Below are positions 1-11,162 of a stretch of 64,000 nucleotides of DNA, piece after piece. The first letter of the stretch is position 1; each line of letters begins with the position of its first letter. The position numbers and the translations under genes are program-made. The DNA comes from Achatina immaculata (taxonomy: Eukaryota; Mollusca; Gastropoda; Stylommatophora; Achatinidae), in contig CM019692.1 of NCBI GenBank assembly GCA_009760885.1, positions 45,693,430 to 45,757,429 of the forward strand. The letters are read 5' to 3'. Below the pieces are notes generated by a model, which saw only the letters and a list, made by a program, of their open reading frames with translations, had not been told where the DNA came from and made no database searches.

Positions 1-2
1 GC

Positions 3-21
3 CATCATCATCATCATCATC
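3..21 (+). repeat. (CAT)n microsatellite
   Basis: Short run of CAT triplets at the window edge. On the - strand it reads (ATG)n, the kind of tail carried by some LINE 3' ends elsewhere in the window, so bases 1-215 may be the 3' end of a LINE in minus orientation. No family motif is clear enough to say so firmly. Confidence 0.6.
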
Positions 22-223
22 AAATGTTTACTTGTATTCCTTCCGCGCTTAGCCACTTCTTTCCGTTCCTGACTTTCCTGTTGAGTGTGAGCAGTGCCAT
101 GCTCATCTTGCTTGACTTGACGAGGATGAAGACGATCAAATGGATGAACAGCCCAGGGGCGGCCAAGATCTGGATCACAGGTGTGTGGGAAGGGAAAACT
201 CTCGTCTGTTTCTAAGTTAAACT

Positions 224-280
224 TCTCTTCTTCTTCTTCTTCTTCATCTTCTTCTTCTTCTTCTTCTTCTTCTTCTTCTT
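224..280 (+). repeat. (TTC)n microsatellite, SINE-C tail
   Basis: Nearly pure TTC/TCT triplets. The position next to 'aatctctctagaactgcgag' parallels the ATC/TTC-rich stretch at the same place in the 44.26-kb copy, so it is the simple-sequence tail of the SINE. It yields a polyserine open frame that should not be taken as a gene. Confidence 0.85.
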
Positions 281-544
281 CAATCTCTCTAGAACTGCGA
301 GCTGGTGCTCTTTGCAGTCGATGCGGTGAAGATGTTGAAGCACAGTGTCGTGTCGGATTCGGGGCGGAGGCTGTTTTTTTTTCATTCAGGGCATGAGTGG
401 AGGTAACAAGCAGGGAGTGTGCAGTGCTTCTTTGGCAGACTCCACCACCGTGGGGACCATGGCGACCCATTCACCCTTTACCCAGGTTAAGCATGTAACT
501 GGGGGTACCAACAGAGTGGTGGGGCGGGGTCTTGGTCAGCTAAG

Positions 545-1072
545 ATTTGCCAGCCCTGATGCTAGCATGTCAGCTAAGGTTTGCCAGCCCTGATGCTAGG
601 ATGTCAGCTATGGTTTGCCAGGCCTGATGCCAGGATGTCAGCTATGGTTTGCCAGCCCTGACGCTAGCATGTCAGCTAAGGTTTGCCAGCCCTGACGCTA
701 GCATGTCAGCTATGGTTTGTCAGCCATGATGCTAGGATGTCAGGTATGGTTTGCCAGCCCTGATGCTAGCATGTCAGCTATGGTTTGTCAGCCATGATGC
801 TAGGATGTCAGGTATGGTTTGCCAGCCATGATGCTAGGATGTCAGCTATGGTTTGTCAGCCCTGATGCTAGCATGTCAGCTATGGTTTGTCAGCCCTGGC
901 GCTAGGATGTCAGCTATGGTTTGCAAGCCCTGACGCTAGGATGTCAGCTATGGTTTGCCAGCCCTGACGCTAGGACGTCAGCTATGGTTTGCCAGCCCTG
1001 ACGCTAGGATGTCAGCTATGGTTTGCCAGCCCTGACGCTAGCATATCAGCTATGGTTTGCCAGCCCCGACTC
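545..1072 (+). repeat. 34-bp minisatellite inside SINE-C
   Basis: About 15 head-to-tail copies of a 34-bp unit beginning 'gccagccctgatgctagcat'. Copies differ by single substitutions, for example ctagc/ctagg and gctatgg/ggtatgg. The unit matches the single, unexpanded segment at 44570-44620 of the SINE-C copy there, so the array arose by expansion of internal SINE sequence. Confidence 0.9.
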
Positions 1073-1125
1073 CGTTATGTCACCTGGGAGTCGCTGATTG
1101 CCATATCGGACAATGCTTGATCCCC

Positions 1126-2189
1126 ACTTGAATGTGATATATTTGTCTGAATTTCACGCATAATGCAAGCATGTTCTACTTTGTTGATAATTTTGTCATA
1201 TTTGTTAAAAATGATGGATGCTTTGAATGTTTATAAACCAGCATGCGAAACTTTGTATTCTAGATGAAATATTGCACTTGAGAGCTTGCTTCTTTGGAAT
1301 TTAGAATAAAAACTACTCTGCAAAGGTCATGTGAACCATTACAGGCTCATGGTAGCTTTGAGAGGAAATGAGCACAAAAGTACTCGTAGTTATCCGTGAT
1401 AAAAAATTTACGTTGTCTGAGTTGTCCGTATTTCGAAAAATCCGATAAAAGACTACTACACACTTCTACTGGTTGATGAGCAAAACGTCGTTAAGTATCT
1501 TATAACGCGTATCTCATTACTTTATCACTTCATCGCATGTTTTATCAATATTCGCAGTGTCTCTCATTTAGCCTTTTTTTGTAGTCTCTTTATATCTTCA
1601 GGGCGGTTTTTCCAATGGTGTGCCGCGGTACTGTAAAGTGCAGCGACTTAAGTAGAAGTTTACCTCCAAATTGTTAGAGTAAAAAATATTTTGACCAAAT
1701 TACAGTGTACTTTTGCTTATTCATATGGTAAATAGTCTACGTTTATAGAACCCACAGCAACTGAGTTATTAACCACAGTCCAAGGCGAGCTGGAGTGGCC
1801 GGAGTTACGTGCCCCCAAGCTGGGTCATATTCCACATTGAGAAACAATGCTTTGTACCTTAACACTTCAAATCGTTCTCAGTTGTTTTTTTTTTTTTCGT
1901 TCATGCTAAAAATATGTGGTTACCTGCACGAGAGTCCAGCGTTATGAACACAGGCGCGCCGGGACATAAATTTACGTTAGTATGTGTGTAAGAAGTCTGA
2001 AAAACGTTTGGGAACTTCTGGTTTAGATATGGACTCTGTTCCACATTTTTTTTGTGACATAGTTTGAGACCTTAAGCATGACTTGTTTCTCCTCGAAGCT
2101 TCAATCCTGACTATTCAAAAAGCTGAAAGTCTGTTGTGGCGATGCTCCTTCCACTAACTCTTCTGTTAAGCTCAAAATCTTCTAACCAA
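1126..2189. other. no recognisable gene
   Basis: AT-rich unique-looking DNA with homopolymer runs. No exon-like open frame, repeat unit or transposon motif was recognised. Confidence 0.5.
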
Positions 2190-2190
2190 C

Positions 2191-2235
<45 letters not shown>

Positions 2236-2545
2236 CCTTAAGTGCTCAGGGCACATGAGGCTTCCGCAAGGGTTTTCCACAAATGCCTGTCCTTTGCCTT
2301 TTTCCGCTCTTGCCCAGACGAGCCCTCTATTGCTCAACATCCTCTCTGTTGTTCTTCTCCATGTCTCTTTTGGTCTACCTTTACTTCTGTTCCCCTGTGG
2401 TGTCCATCTTAGTGCTATTTTTGGTAGTGAGTTATCAGTCATCCGGAGCATATGTCCCAACCATCGCCAGCGTCTTTCCTCAATAATTGCTGTCAGTGGC
2501 TTCATCTGCATTTCTGCCAACAAGATAATGATCAAGAAATGTTCA
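2190..2545 (-). mobile_element. LINE family 1, 3' end (RT C-terminus), (AG)n tail
   Basis: The minus-strand frame (2568 to about 2240) carries the typical C-terminal end of a LINE reverse transcriptase: RWRWLGHMLRM, then RWTPQG, then GRPKETWRR and WARAEKGKGQAF. It is 5' truncated, as is usual for LINEs. Downstream on the minus strand is (AG)n (2194-2232). The same 3' segment recurs at 6230-6425 and 29045-29195. This is a dead copy, not a host gene. Confidence 0.85.
2194..2232 (+). repeat. (CT)n microsatellite
   Basis: About 19 CT dinucleotides abutting the conserved end 'gaaccttaagtgc' of LINE family 1. The same junction occurs at 6230-6255, which suggests it is the element's 3' tail. Confidence 0.9.
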
Positions 2546-3160
2546 CTTACACGTTGAGAGCCTGACACTAACTAATGATTTGTGTCAGCTCGTCTGTGTT
2601 TGATATCGAGGATGAAAATATGAGACATTCTTCACGGTGACCGTTCAAATATTTGAAATCTGTAATCTCTGCTTTCTCTCCGTCGCTTGAAATGTCACCG
2701 GAAAGCCTTGCTGAGAAATACGACGATTCTGTGTCTACTCATATCAATGACACGTGACCGATGCGCCTCATCATTACCAGTACAAGACAATACGCTCCAT
2801 AGTTTGACATACATGAGGGTAGTACTACGTTTAGAAAACTTGTGGTCCATAGTTTGACATACATGACGGTAGTACTGCGTCAAGAAAACGTGTGGACCAA
2901 AGTTTGACATCGCTGATTTATAAATATGCTCCTTTATAAAACCTTACTTGGGTCTAAGAGTGTCAGTGAAATGCGTAGCCTAGTCTCTCTTTTTATGTTT
3001 TGCTTATATATTTCGTTTGTCTATAGCTATTTCGTTCTGTTTGTTTAGCTAGAAAAAACGGACTAGTCTTTACAATCGTATTTACTGGACGTTTACGAAA
3101 ACACCACAGTGTTGTCACCGAAAACACCACAGTGTTGTCACATTCTGGCATTTATTATAA
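2546..3160. other. intergenic, two 50-bp direct repeats
   Basis: Contains two imperfect tandem copies of about 50 bp starting 'tccatagtttgacatacatg' (2797 and 2847) with a third partial. A 23-bp duplication around 'caccacagtgttgtcac' lies at 3100-3140. No gene seen. Confidence 0.6.
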
Positions 3161-3164
3161 AAGG

Positions 3165-3468
3165 TTATTTTAAAAAGGTAAAATTCCCATCACCATGCTA
3201 TTAAGGCATACCAGAATACGGTGTTAGGCCCATATTTCCTAGAAATTCGGCACACAAAAGTGTGATGTGCTTCAGTATCACGTGTAGCGCCATTTACCTT
3301 CCCAGATTTCTCTGCTACCAATTTTTAGAGACTGTGGAACCTGTGGCCTTTTTTTGTGTGTTATGGTACCAGAAAAAAAAATGCCTTATGCTGGGACTTG
3401 AACTCGCTACCACCAGTTTAGTAGACCGAGACCCTAACCACTCGGGCAGCCAAAGTAAAGTAAAGTAA
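3165..3468 (-). mobile_element. tRNA-derived SINE (SINE-B)
   Basis: Read on the minus strand it begins with a tRNA-like head: box A-like 'ggctgcccgagtggttagg' and box B-like 'gagttcaagtcc'. The body includes the core 'actgaagcacatcacactt' and ends in the lysine-rich/poly-T region near 3170. It aligns along its length with 27600-27895 and 52985-53262. This is an RNA polymerase III-type non-coding retroelement, about 300 bp. Confidence 0.8.
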
Positions 3469-4462
3469 ATTTTTTTTTACCTCTCTCCCCCTCAAGTATC
3501 ATGCTACTTGGTTAAAAATTTTTTAAAAAATTGATTACACTGGTCAACACGCATTTTGGTGCCTCAAACGTTACACCTGTTTCTGGGTATACTTGTTCTG
3601 TTGTTTACAAAAAGTGGCACAAGTTTTCCCCTATCAGGTCTAGTTTTTGAGAAGCAGAACATATGCCATATACCACTCTTAATTCTGCTTGCGCATAACA
3701 GATCAGAATATTTTAATGTAATGTTTAATTTAATATCTTTTAAGCATGAAGGAAACATTTAATTTAATAGAAAAGTGTACTGCATGACAATCTACATATT
3801 TCATACTTCAAGCACAAGTTTATGATACTGCAGTACGTTGTGTATAGTTGTATTCTTATACATTAATTATTGTTAGTTTACGGTACAAACTTTCGACTCA
3901 TTCGACAGACAAGAAGCTCCTTTTGTAAGACTTCCGAGAGTGGGATCTGCCATGGCAATATCGCATAAGATTTCAACAATAGTCTGCCATCATGTGTGCT
4001 TCCCATCTTCCTTGGTATCTGGCTTCCATTTTTTGTATGTCTTTTGTAAATCTTTCATCTTACTCTTCGCTTAAGTGACCAAGATTCTCTGGAAAGCGAT
4101 CCACGTGACTTTGCAGATAAGGAGTTTTAACTCTCGTGTTACAGCCAAGCCTGCTGAAATAAAAGAGCATATACTATATTGATTGTGTGCAGTTGTCTGC
4201 CTTCTTGTTGCCAAGAAAGCTTTTCACATCAAGAACAAATGAAGACCAGGCACGTGATTCGATTTCATTCATTGATGCTATGAAAATGTGGGTAATTTAT
4301 AAGTGATTCTAAAAAAAAAATCTGTATTTCTGTAGAAACTGCATGTTCTTGCTCTGTAATATCCAATCAATAGAAATTCTCAACTTCCAAACCTTATTTA
4401 ATTCTCTGTTTTAATCCAAACCTATGGATGTGTACAGAGTACACAGACGATGGTCCTTCCTC
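3469..4462. other. no recognisable gene
   Basis: AT-rich sequence without coding-like frames. Small antisense-overlapping open frames near 3560-3760 show no domain or repeat signature. Confidence 0.5.
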
Positions 4463-4885
4463 ACCAACCAACCAACCAAACAACGAACCAACCAACCAAC
4501 CAACCAACCAACAAAGCAAGCATCCAACCAACCAACGAACCAACCAAACAACGAACCAACCAAACGACTAAATAACCGACTAACCGACCATCGAACCGAT
4601 TAACTAATTGACTAACTAGCCGACTAACTAACCGACTACTAACTAACCGCCTAACTAACCGACTACTAACTAACCGGCTACTAACCGCCTAACTAACCGA
4701 CTACTAACCGCCTAACTAACCGACTAACTGACTACTAACTAACCGCCTAACTAACCGACTACTAACTAACCGCCTAACTAACCGACTACTAACAAACTGG
4801 CTACTAACCGCCTAACTAACCGACTAACTGACTACTAACTAACCGACTAACTGACTACTAACTAACCGACTAACTAACAGCAGCA
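4463..4885 (+). repeat. (CCAA)n / (CTAACCGA)-type compound tandem repeat
   Basis: Starts as ccaa tetranucleotides and grades into ctaactaaccga and actaactaaccgc units with many interruptions. Lies about 190 bp upstream of GPCR exon A, so probably intronic. Confidence 0.85.
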
Positions 4886-5075
4886 GTAAATACGAAAAAG
4901 AAGGCACGATATTAAAAAAAAACAAACAAACAAAGAAACATAAAGTAACCAATTCAAAAATCTAAATACAGCGCAGATGAGCAACCATGACTGCCAGCGC
5001 CCGCCACCCCAACATTTATAACAAGTAAAACAAACATGCCCACTCAGTGAGCACTGAAAATGATTTCTCTAAAAG

Positions 5076-5296
5076 GTCTCACCATCTTGTCCTTCACGGT
5101 GTACTCGTACAAGACGTGGACCCACAGCGCCTCCACCTGGAAGCCCAGCGTCGACTGCAGCGTCATTCCAGAGAGCGAGAAGGCCATGGAAGTGCTCAAT
5201 GCCATCGACCTGTTTCTGCTCCTATACCTGCCTAGTTTCAGCTTCCTAATCTTCGACATCGCCCTGCTCACCTGGACCTGCAGCAGAACGTTTAAA
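5076..5296 (+). CDS. rhodopsin-like GPCR, exon encoding ECL2-TM5
   Basis: The encoded stretch runs TVYSYKTWTHSASTW, then PSVDCSVIPES (probable extracellular loop 2 with its disulfide cysteine). A hydrophobic segment LFLLLYLPSFSFLIF follows (TM5 with a Pro), then a basic-start loop CSRTFK. The 3' boundary is AAA|GTGAGT at 5296/5297, phase 0, and joins in frame to 11772. The 5' boundary after 'ctaaaag' at 5075 is the nearest AG but has a weak pyrimidine tract, so the start is uncertain. Family: class A seven-transmembrane receptor in the plasma membrane, signalling through G proteins; the ligand cannot be told. TM1-TM4 were not found in the window. Open frame beyond 5297 is intron plus LINE. 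Base composition is richer in GC than its surroundings, as expected of an exon. Confidence 0.75.
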
Positions 5297-5345
5297 GTGA
5301 GTATGCGATATCATTTTCTTTCCTTCACATTCTTATCAGTTTCTT
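5297..5345 (+). other. GPCR intron start (donor GTGAGT)
   Basis: Consensus donor GTGAGTATG. The intron runs to 11771 (about 6.5 kb) and is largely filled with LINE fragments and simple repeats. Confidence 0.6.
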
Positions 5346-5351
5346 TTGCAG

Positions 5352-5890
5352 CTATCATCATCATCATCATCATCATCAATATCATCATCATCATCATCAT
5401 GTGCCGTGCCGACTGGCGTTGGCTATTATGCTTCTCCAGAGTACAGGCCATCAAGCAGGTCATCAGCTCAGTTGGTGATCTCCTCTCACACTATCTCGTC
5501 AGACTGTCCAGTAGCATTTCTCTTGGTCTTCCTCTTGATCTTCTTCCTTCTATTTTTCCTGTTGTTATAATATTTTCAAAGCCCCCTCTTCTCATTGCAT
5601 GTCCTATGAAAGTACATTGTCTCTCTCTTATCTTTCTGACAAGGTTTTTTGTCTCTCCAGCTCTTCTCATACATTCTTCATTAGTTATTTTTGCTGTCCA
5701 GGGGATTCGCAACATTCTTCTAATAAACCACATTTCTGCTGCTTCCAATGATTTTTGTGCAGACTTGCCTATTGTCCATGATTCACTTCCATATAACACG
5801 ATAGGTTCAATATAGCATTTTAAGACTCGTGTTCTAACTTTCATTGATAAGAAAGTGTTGGATAACATGTTTCCCATTGTCTGAAATGCA
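5352..5890 (-). mobile_element. LINE family 2, RT C-terminus, (GAT)n tail
   Basis: Minus-strand frame 5877-5491 encodes the RT C-terminal module: LYGSESWTIGKSAQKSLEAA, WFIRRMLRIPW, FIGHAMRRGGFE and RRSRGRPREMLLDSLTR. The remaining 3' UTR-like sequence reads down to (GAT)n at 5352-5402. The + strand copy at 26735-27175 is closely similar, including the 'ggcacggcac' just before the GAT tail. It is 5' truncated and lies in the GPCR intron, antisense to the gene. Confidence 0.9.
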
Positions 5891-6228
5891 GTCTTTGCTT
5901 GGCCTATTCTGTTCCTAATTTCTGTACTGCATTCCCCATCTGCAGCTCTCTATTATATTCTATTACAAACACACTTATATCATGTTAATGTTTCTTCTGC
6001 AATGAACTTCTAACTTTGTCTGTTCTCTTAAATTGCTGTTGTGAAAATGTCCCTGTAACAGAGAGCTGGCTCGGAATACTAGCTCTTGACAGCCAGAGTC
6101 CCTGGCGAGTAACTTGTAATTAAGACATCATATTGCTAGGGTGATGTGCAATTATTTTTATCTTATAACATTCAGGGCCAAGTGGTGAAGTGTTTTTACG
6201 TCGCAGACAAGCCCGATTGCAACGTTAG

Positions 6229-6229
<1 letters not shown>
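5891..6229. other. intronic, no feature
   Basis: AT-rich intronic DNA of the GPCR gene. No open frame of interest. Confidence 0.5.
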
Positions 6230-6259
<30 letters not shown>

Positions 6260-6425
6260 CTTTAAATGCCCAAAGCGCAAGGGTTTTCCACAAGCGCCTG
6301 TCCTTTACCTGTTTTCCGCTCTTGCCCAGGTGAGCCCTCTATTGCTCAACATCCACTCTGTTGTTCTTCTCCATGTCTCTTTTGGTCTACCCTTACTTCT
6401 GTTCCCCTGTGGTGTCTGTCTTAGT
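6230..6425 (-). mobile_element. LINE family 1, short 3' fragment
   Basis: Same 3' end as 2190-2545: (CT)n, then 'gaactttaaatgccc' and 'gggttttccacaagcgcctg', with minus-strand residues RQTPQGNRSKGRPKETWRR. Truncated further than the 2.2-kb copy, with unrelated DNA beyond 6425. Confidence 0.8.
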
Positions 6426-6595
6426 GTAAAGTTACATATCTGTATAAAATTGTGCCCGTCAAGGGTCAGTACTTCTCCAACCTGAGGTCTGCACCCAAGA
6501 AGGCTACCTATTTGGTTTAATGGAAGTATCGGCCCTTCTGGCACCCTGAATCACAGAATTCCCCACAGATTCCATGACCGTGGGGAGCTGGCCCA

Positions 6596-6905
6596 TCATC
6601 TTCTCCCTCTCTCTCTTTCTCTCTCTCTCTCTTTTTCTCTGTCTGTCTCTTTCTCTGTCTCTCTTCTTTCCCTCTCTTTCTGTCTCTCTTTCTCTATCTC
6701 TCCCTTTCTCGTTCTCTCTTTCTCTCCCTTTCTCTGTCTCTCTCTTTCTCTCCCTTTCTCTCTCTCTCTTCTTTCTCTCTCTTTCTCTATCTCTCTTTCT
6801 CTATCTCTCTCTCTTTCTTTCTCTCTCTTTCTCTTTCTCTCTCTGTCTGTCTGTCTCTTTCTTTCTGTCTCTCTCTCTCTCTCTCTCTGTGTCTCTTTCT
6901 TTCAC
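6596..6905 (+). repeat. CT-rich low-complexity tract
   Basis: About 310 bp of ctctct/ctttct/ctgtct repeats. Gives an open frame of Ser/Leu/Phe only; not coding. Confidence 0.9.
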
Positions 6906-7849
6906 TCCCCTCCCCCCTCAAACATCTGGATCTTTTATCAATTGTTTGAAAAACTTAACGTCCCTTAAACAGGAAGACAACATTAATTGTGTCGTAGACT
7001 CACCCCGGCCATAATCATTCAGTCACACTATTTGTCTTTCATCAGCTTAATCCACAGTCTTTTGTTGTGTCTTTTAAAAGAGCCACTTTACCTGCGACCA
7101 TGTTAATTCAGCCTCCATTGCAGTTCATTTCCCGCTGACTCTTATTTGTTCTTCCATGAGAATAAGTTTCTAAACGTAAAGTTTTAAAATAAAATCATCG
7201 GAGAAAGAGATGTACAAAAGGAAGATGAAAGTGAGAGAGAAAAGAAATGAGCGGAGGGAGAAATGAAACCAGTGATTACCTCTAGCATCCGTTACCAAAG
7301 CAGTAGACAGATTCCAAACACCTTCAACAAAGACCTTCTAAATCACGAGCTCTGAAATCTCTGCTTAGACAAACACAGAGTGAGCAGATTAGGGTCAAAG
7401 ACTGAAAACACACGATGCAATGTCTAGGACTCTCCAAATTGTTATTACAAAGGAGAAAGTATTCAAATCATGGATCCCGGTCTCAATAAAGTATTCTCTG
7501 CTCGTTAGAAGGTTCTATTTTTCCCAGTCGTCGCCTGCGACTGCCTTTATATTAATATTGATTGTAACGCCACATTACAGCAGTCCGTTGTGGAATGATT
7601 TAGTTCGCTTGAAAAGAAATTCAAGAATAAAAAAAGCAAATCCACGAACAAAAGAAAACAAACAAACAAACAAAAATACACCCACGAAAGGATGGATGAA
7701 CAAAGCAACCTCACAAATTAACGGTTCTTTCCGGTAGCTTTTATGGAGAATAACGTTAAAAGCTGACAGCGTCTAGAGCTCTTTGTCTGTTATTGTGAGA
7801 AGGCTAACCAGGCCGTGCTCTGTCACTCTCCTGTTCGAAAGCGTCGTTG
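6906..7849. other. intronic, no feature
   Basis: No transposon motif or exon recognised. The 105-codon frame at 7420-7737 has no hydrophobic or domain pattern. Confidence 0.45.
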
Positions 7850-8680
7850 TGTCTGAGCTGGAAAAATTTGCTAAATGTGACCTTTCCCAAGAGCATCATA
7901 AAAGTGAAAGAAGAAAGCAGTAGAGAAGAGCAAGCGAAAATACTGCGCTATGCTGACCACATCGACCTGGTGGGGGGAAACTGTTCAAGAAGTCATCAAC
8001 ATACACCTGAGAGATGTGGCACTAAAAGTGGTTCTGACCATAACAAAGATAGGAGTATATGAAGATATCAAGAAACCAGGGGCAGAATGATCCAGATTAT
8101 ATAATCCTTAGAGATAGGATCATCAGGAAAACAGAAATATACAAATGTCTAGGCACGACTTTCAACATAGTAAGCGAGGAAATTGTAACTAGAGTACAGA
8201 CATGGAATAAAATATACTTTGCCTTGCAGCACCTGTTAAAATCCCAAATCCTGTCCCAAAAAACACCAAAAAAAACATTCTACAAAACTATAATTAGACC
8301 AGCCGTCATGTCTGGATCAGAAACGTGGAGTACAACAAAGAAAGATGAACAGCAATTGCAGATCTTTGAGAACAAGACCCTAAGAAGAATTTTCCGGCCC
8401 GTGAGGGATACCAACAGTGGAGAATGAAGAGCTAGAAACTGAACAGTTTATTTAAATCACAGCGGATTATAAACGTCTTGAAAATGAACAGATCGTGCCG
8501 GTTGGGTTATGTAGAAAGAATGGAATAGAAAGGACAAGCGAAGTGACAACCATGACAGAAATGGAGAGACAACATAGAAGAGGATAAACAGGAAATATGT
8601 GTCACTAGCTGGAGAAAGACGATTAGGAACAAGGAGGAACTGAGGCGATTCTTATCTGCAGTGGAAACCTGAGGAAGAAG
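7850..8680 (+). mobile_element. LINE family 5 RT remnant
   Basis: The frames together show a degraded RT catalytic box ILRYADHIDLVGGN (YADD altered to YADH) near 7945. They continue with KCLGTTFN, YFALQHLLKSQ, MSGSETWSTTKKDEQQLQIF and a C-terminal KTLRRIFRPVRD near 8400. Stops at 8062 and 8425 break the frame. The 3' end runs into the GAA/GTA array at 8672. This is a dead element in the GPCR intron. Confidence 0.8.
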
Positions 8681-8763
8681 AAGAAGACAGAAGAAGAAGA
8701 AAAAGTAGAAGAAGAAGAAGTAGTAGCAGTAGTAGTAGTAGTAGTAGTAGTAGAAGAAGAAGA

Positions 8764-8819
<56 letters not shown>

Positions 8820-8824
8820 AAGAA

Positions 8825-8864
<40 letters not shown>

Positions 8865-9025
8865 TAGTAGTAGTAGTGTAGTAGTAGTAGTAGTAGTAGA
8901 AGAAGAAGAAGTAGAAGTAGTAGTAGTAGTAGTAGTAGTGGTAGTAGAGGTGGTAGTAGTAGTGGTAGTGGTAGTAGTAGTGTAGTAGTAGTAGTAGTAG
9001 TAGTAGTACAAGAAGAAGAAGAAGA
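8672..9025 (+). repeat. (GAA)n/(GTA)n trinucleotide array
   Basis: About 350 bp of alternating blocks of gaagaag and gtagtag with sparse gtg variants. It begins at the 3' end of the LINE remnant, so the tail of that insertion may have seeded it. The reverse frame of Leu/Thr/Tyr/Ser is an artefact. Confidence 0.9.
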
Positions 9026-9721
9026 TCATTCCTAAAGGCTGTAAATGCGTTTGCTAAAAGTGGTTTTATTTGACGCGAGGGACAGTAAAAAAATCAGGGG
9101 ACAAAACTATCATAAAAGTTGCTGAGCATTTCTTTCCTGCCGTGTTGCATGTCTTACAGGTGATTGCAAAAACATCATCGGCCACAGTAGCACTAGTCAT
9201 GATTGTGTCGCAAGGTTCAGTTTCTTTACGCTGGGCGTCTAAATTTCTGTAAGCTGTAAAACATCGATTTTCTTCTCTTAGTCTAGTTTGCCAGCGCTAT
9301 CGATTCCACAGTGTTTTATGACAGATAAATCGTGCATTATAGATTTACAGAACGCAACAAGATCCCGAGGGTTTATAACAGTGGTTCTGAAACTTTTTTT
9401 TTTCAGTAGGCCCTTGTTAGCCTTCGAACTCACGGCCTTAGTGCCCTCCCCCCCCCCAAAAAAAAAAAAAACTTTGTCCACTTAAGTTGGTTCTGATGCC
9501 CCTTGTCGCGCCGTTTCCGCCCTCCTGAAACCTGAAACATCAAAATCTCTCTCAGAAGCGATACAGCACATTCTGAGAACATTTATTCAAAATCAAGGGA
9601 AGGAAATCCCTCAAAGAAGCTTGAAATGTTATTGAAAATGTTCAGTGAGATTTAGAGAAGATTCTTTAGCGTAGGGAAAAGCCGCGGGGTTATAAACACA
9701 GTACACGATAAAATGAGAAAA
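9026..9721. other. intronic, no feature
   Basis: Includes homopolymers at 9390-9403 and 9450-9473. No gene or element recognised. Confidence 0.45.
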
Positions 9722-10220
9722 AGGGAAGTATGAATGATGAAACACAGACAACATAGAAGTATGAATGCTGAAACACAGACAAATATGAATGGTAAAACAC
9801 AAAAACAGAAGTACGAGTGATGAAACAGACACACAAAAAGAAATATTTATGCTGAAACACAGACGAAGTATGAATGCTGAAACACAGACAACAGTGAAGT
9901 ATGAATGGTGAAACACAAACAACAGTGAAATATGAATGGTGAAACACATACAAAAAGAAGTATGAATGCTGAAACACAAACAGTGAAGTATGAATGCTAA
10001 AACACAGACAAGTATGAATGCTGAAACACAAACAACAGTGAATTATGAATGCTGAAACACAAACAAGTATGAATGGTGAAACACAGACAAATATGAATGG
10101 TGAAAAACATGCAAAAAGAAGTATGAATGCTGAAACACAGATAAGTACGGTGACAAGAATGACAAGAATGGTGAAACACAAACAAAAAAAAGAAAGTATG
10201 AATGCTGAAACACAAAGGAA
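9722..10220 (+). repeat. ~30-bp minisatellite
   Basis: About 16 variable copies built from 'agtatgaatgctgaaacaca' followed by 0-10 bases such as aacaacagtga. Unit length varies from about 22 to 35 bp. Reverse frames rich in Cys/Phe/His/Ser are artefacts. Confidence 0.9.
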
Positions 10221-10884
10221 AGTAGTAACAGTAGTTCTTTTCGTAGTAGAAGACGGTTTGAAGCAGACAAGTTGCAGTTTTAATGTTCAACTTGAGAATC
10301 ATTTTACTGGATGTGTTTCTCCTTTTCATTGGACAAATATGGAGGGAACGCTTTGTCCGCCACGTAAAGTCCGCAACTCGACCTTACCAGCTAGGAATAT
10401 GCGTTAGAAAGAAGAGATCCGCGCTTCTGAAACTCTAACAAAGTTACTGGGGATGTCAATTGTAAGAAACTCAGTCCAGTCTGTCTTAGAGTCCCTGCTT
10501 TTTCAGATTTTTATGTCCCGTTTTGATCTACACAGTTTTTTTTTTTCTAAAACTTCTCTCGGTGGTAATTGCTATTTACTGTAAGCAAGGGAACTTGACC
10601 CGACACTAAACAAAGAATAACCAAGAGTAAATATACACAGAACAGGTATTATTACAGCAGATAACATATAGAAATCTAATAATAATAATAATACAAGAAA
10701 CTGGAAATATTAAAACACAGATTATACATCACTTCTTAGGTTAATTAGAATTCAGAAAATATTAAGACATGAAAGAATTCTAAATGAAAGATATTTTTTT
10801 ATAAAATAGATATTCATTAAAGATTTAGTAATGGAAACTTGACTACAGATGCCGTAGTAGAAATTTCAGTCAGTTCCAGCAGGA
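10221..10884. other. intronic, no feature
   Basis: AT-rich DNA including a short (AAT)n run near 10680. Nothing else recognised. Confidence 0.45.
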
Positions 10885-11050
10885 GGCACCCCAAACACCC
10901 CGGCTGCAGAAATGAGGACCCTCGGCTCTTTCTGGTGCTGGAGAAGGAGAGGCGGCCGGACGTGATGCTGACCACGTGACCATGTCGCGTGTCGGCATAT
11001 CAGAGACACTTGGGCTCTTGGATCATATCCCTGAACGTATACGGATGGTC
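10885..11050 (+). mobile_element. SINE-A fragment
   Basis: Body-only copy of the SINE seen intact at 26106-26370. Shared order: 'ggctgcagaaatgagga', 'ctggtgctggagaagga', 'gatgctgaccacgtgacc', 'gtcggca', 'atcatatccct'. The tRNA-like head is missing. Confidence 0.65.
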
Positions 11051-11162
11051 TCTTATTTACGATATACTCAAGTTACGACATTCCGCAGTTACGACCGTCG
11101 GTTCTTTTTTATGTTTTTTTAAAATTAAAATTAGTTAGATTTGCCATGTGGTCTTCTATGAT

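Larger units (their letters stand above)
215..1125 (-). mobile_element. SINE-C copy with internal minisatellite expansion
   Basis: Bases 284-600 match the copies at 44290-44620 (+ strand reading), 41757-41880, and the reverse complement of 12600-12930. Shared words are 'gaactgcgagctggt', 'gcagactccaccacc' and 'ggtcttggtcagct'. In the 44-kb copy the far end carries a tRNA-like head on the minus strand, so this copy is read as minus-sense, with (GAA)n at 224-280 as its 3' tail. The body is interrupted by the 34-bp array at 545-1072. No tRNA-like head is clear at the right end. Confidence 0.7.

Noticed and set aside
24..215. Hydrophobic 63-codon frame as an upstream GPCR exon
   Set aside because: No transmembrane pattern matching TM1-TM4, no DRY motif, and the minus strand next to (ATG)n looks more like a LINE end.
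545..1072. CRISPR-like array
   Set aside because: Units are contiguous and nearly identical with no unique spacers, in a eukaryotic SINE; the same applies to the other minisatellites.
8652..9029. Poly-Leu/Thr membrane-like protein
   Set aside because: Reverse translation of a GAA/GTA microsatellite.
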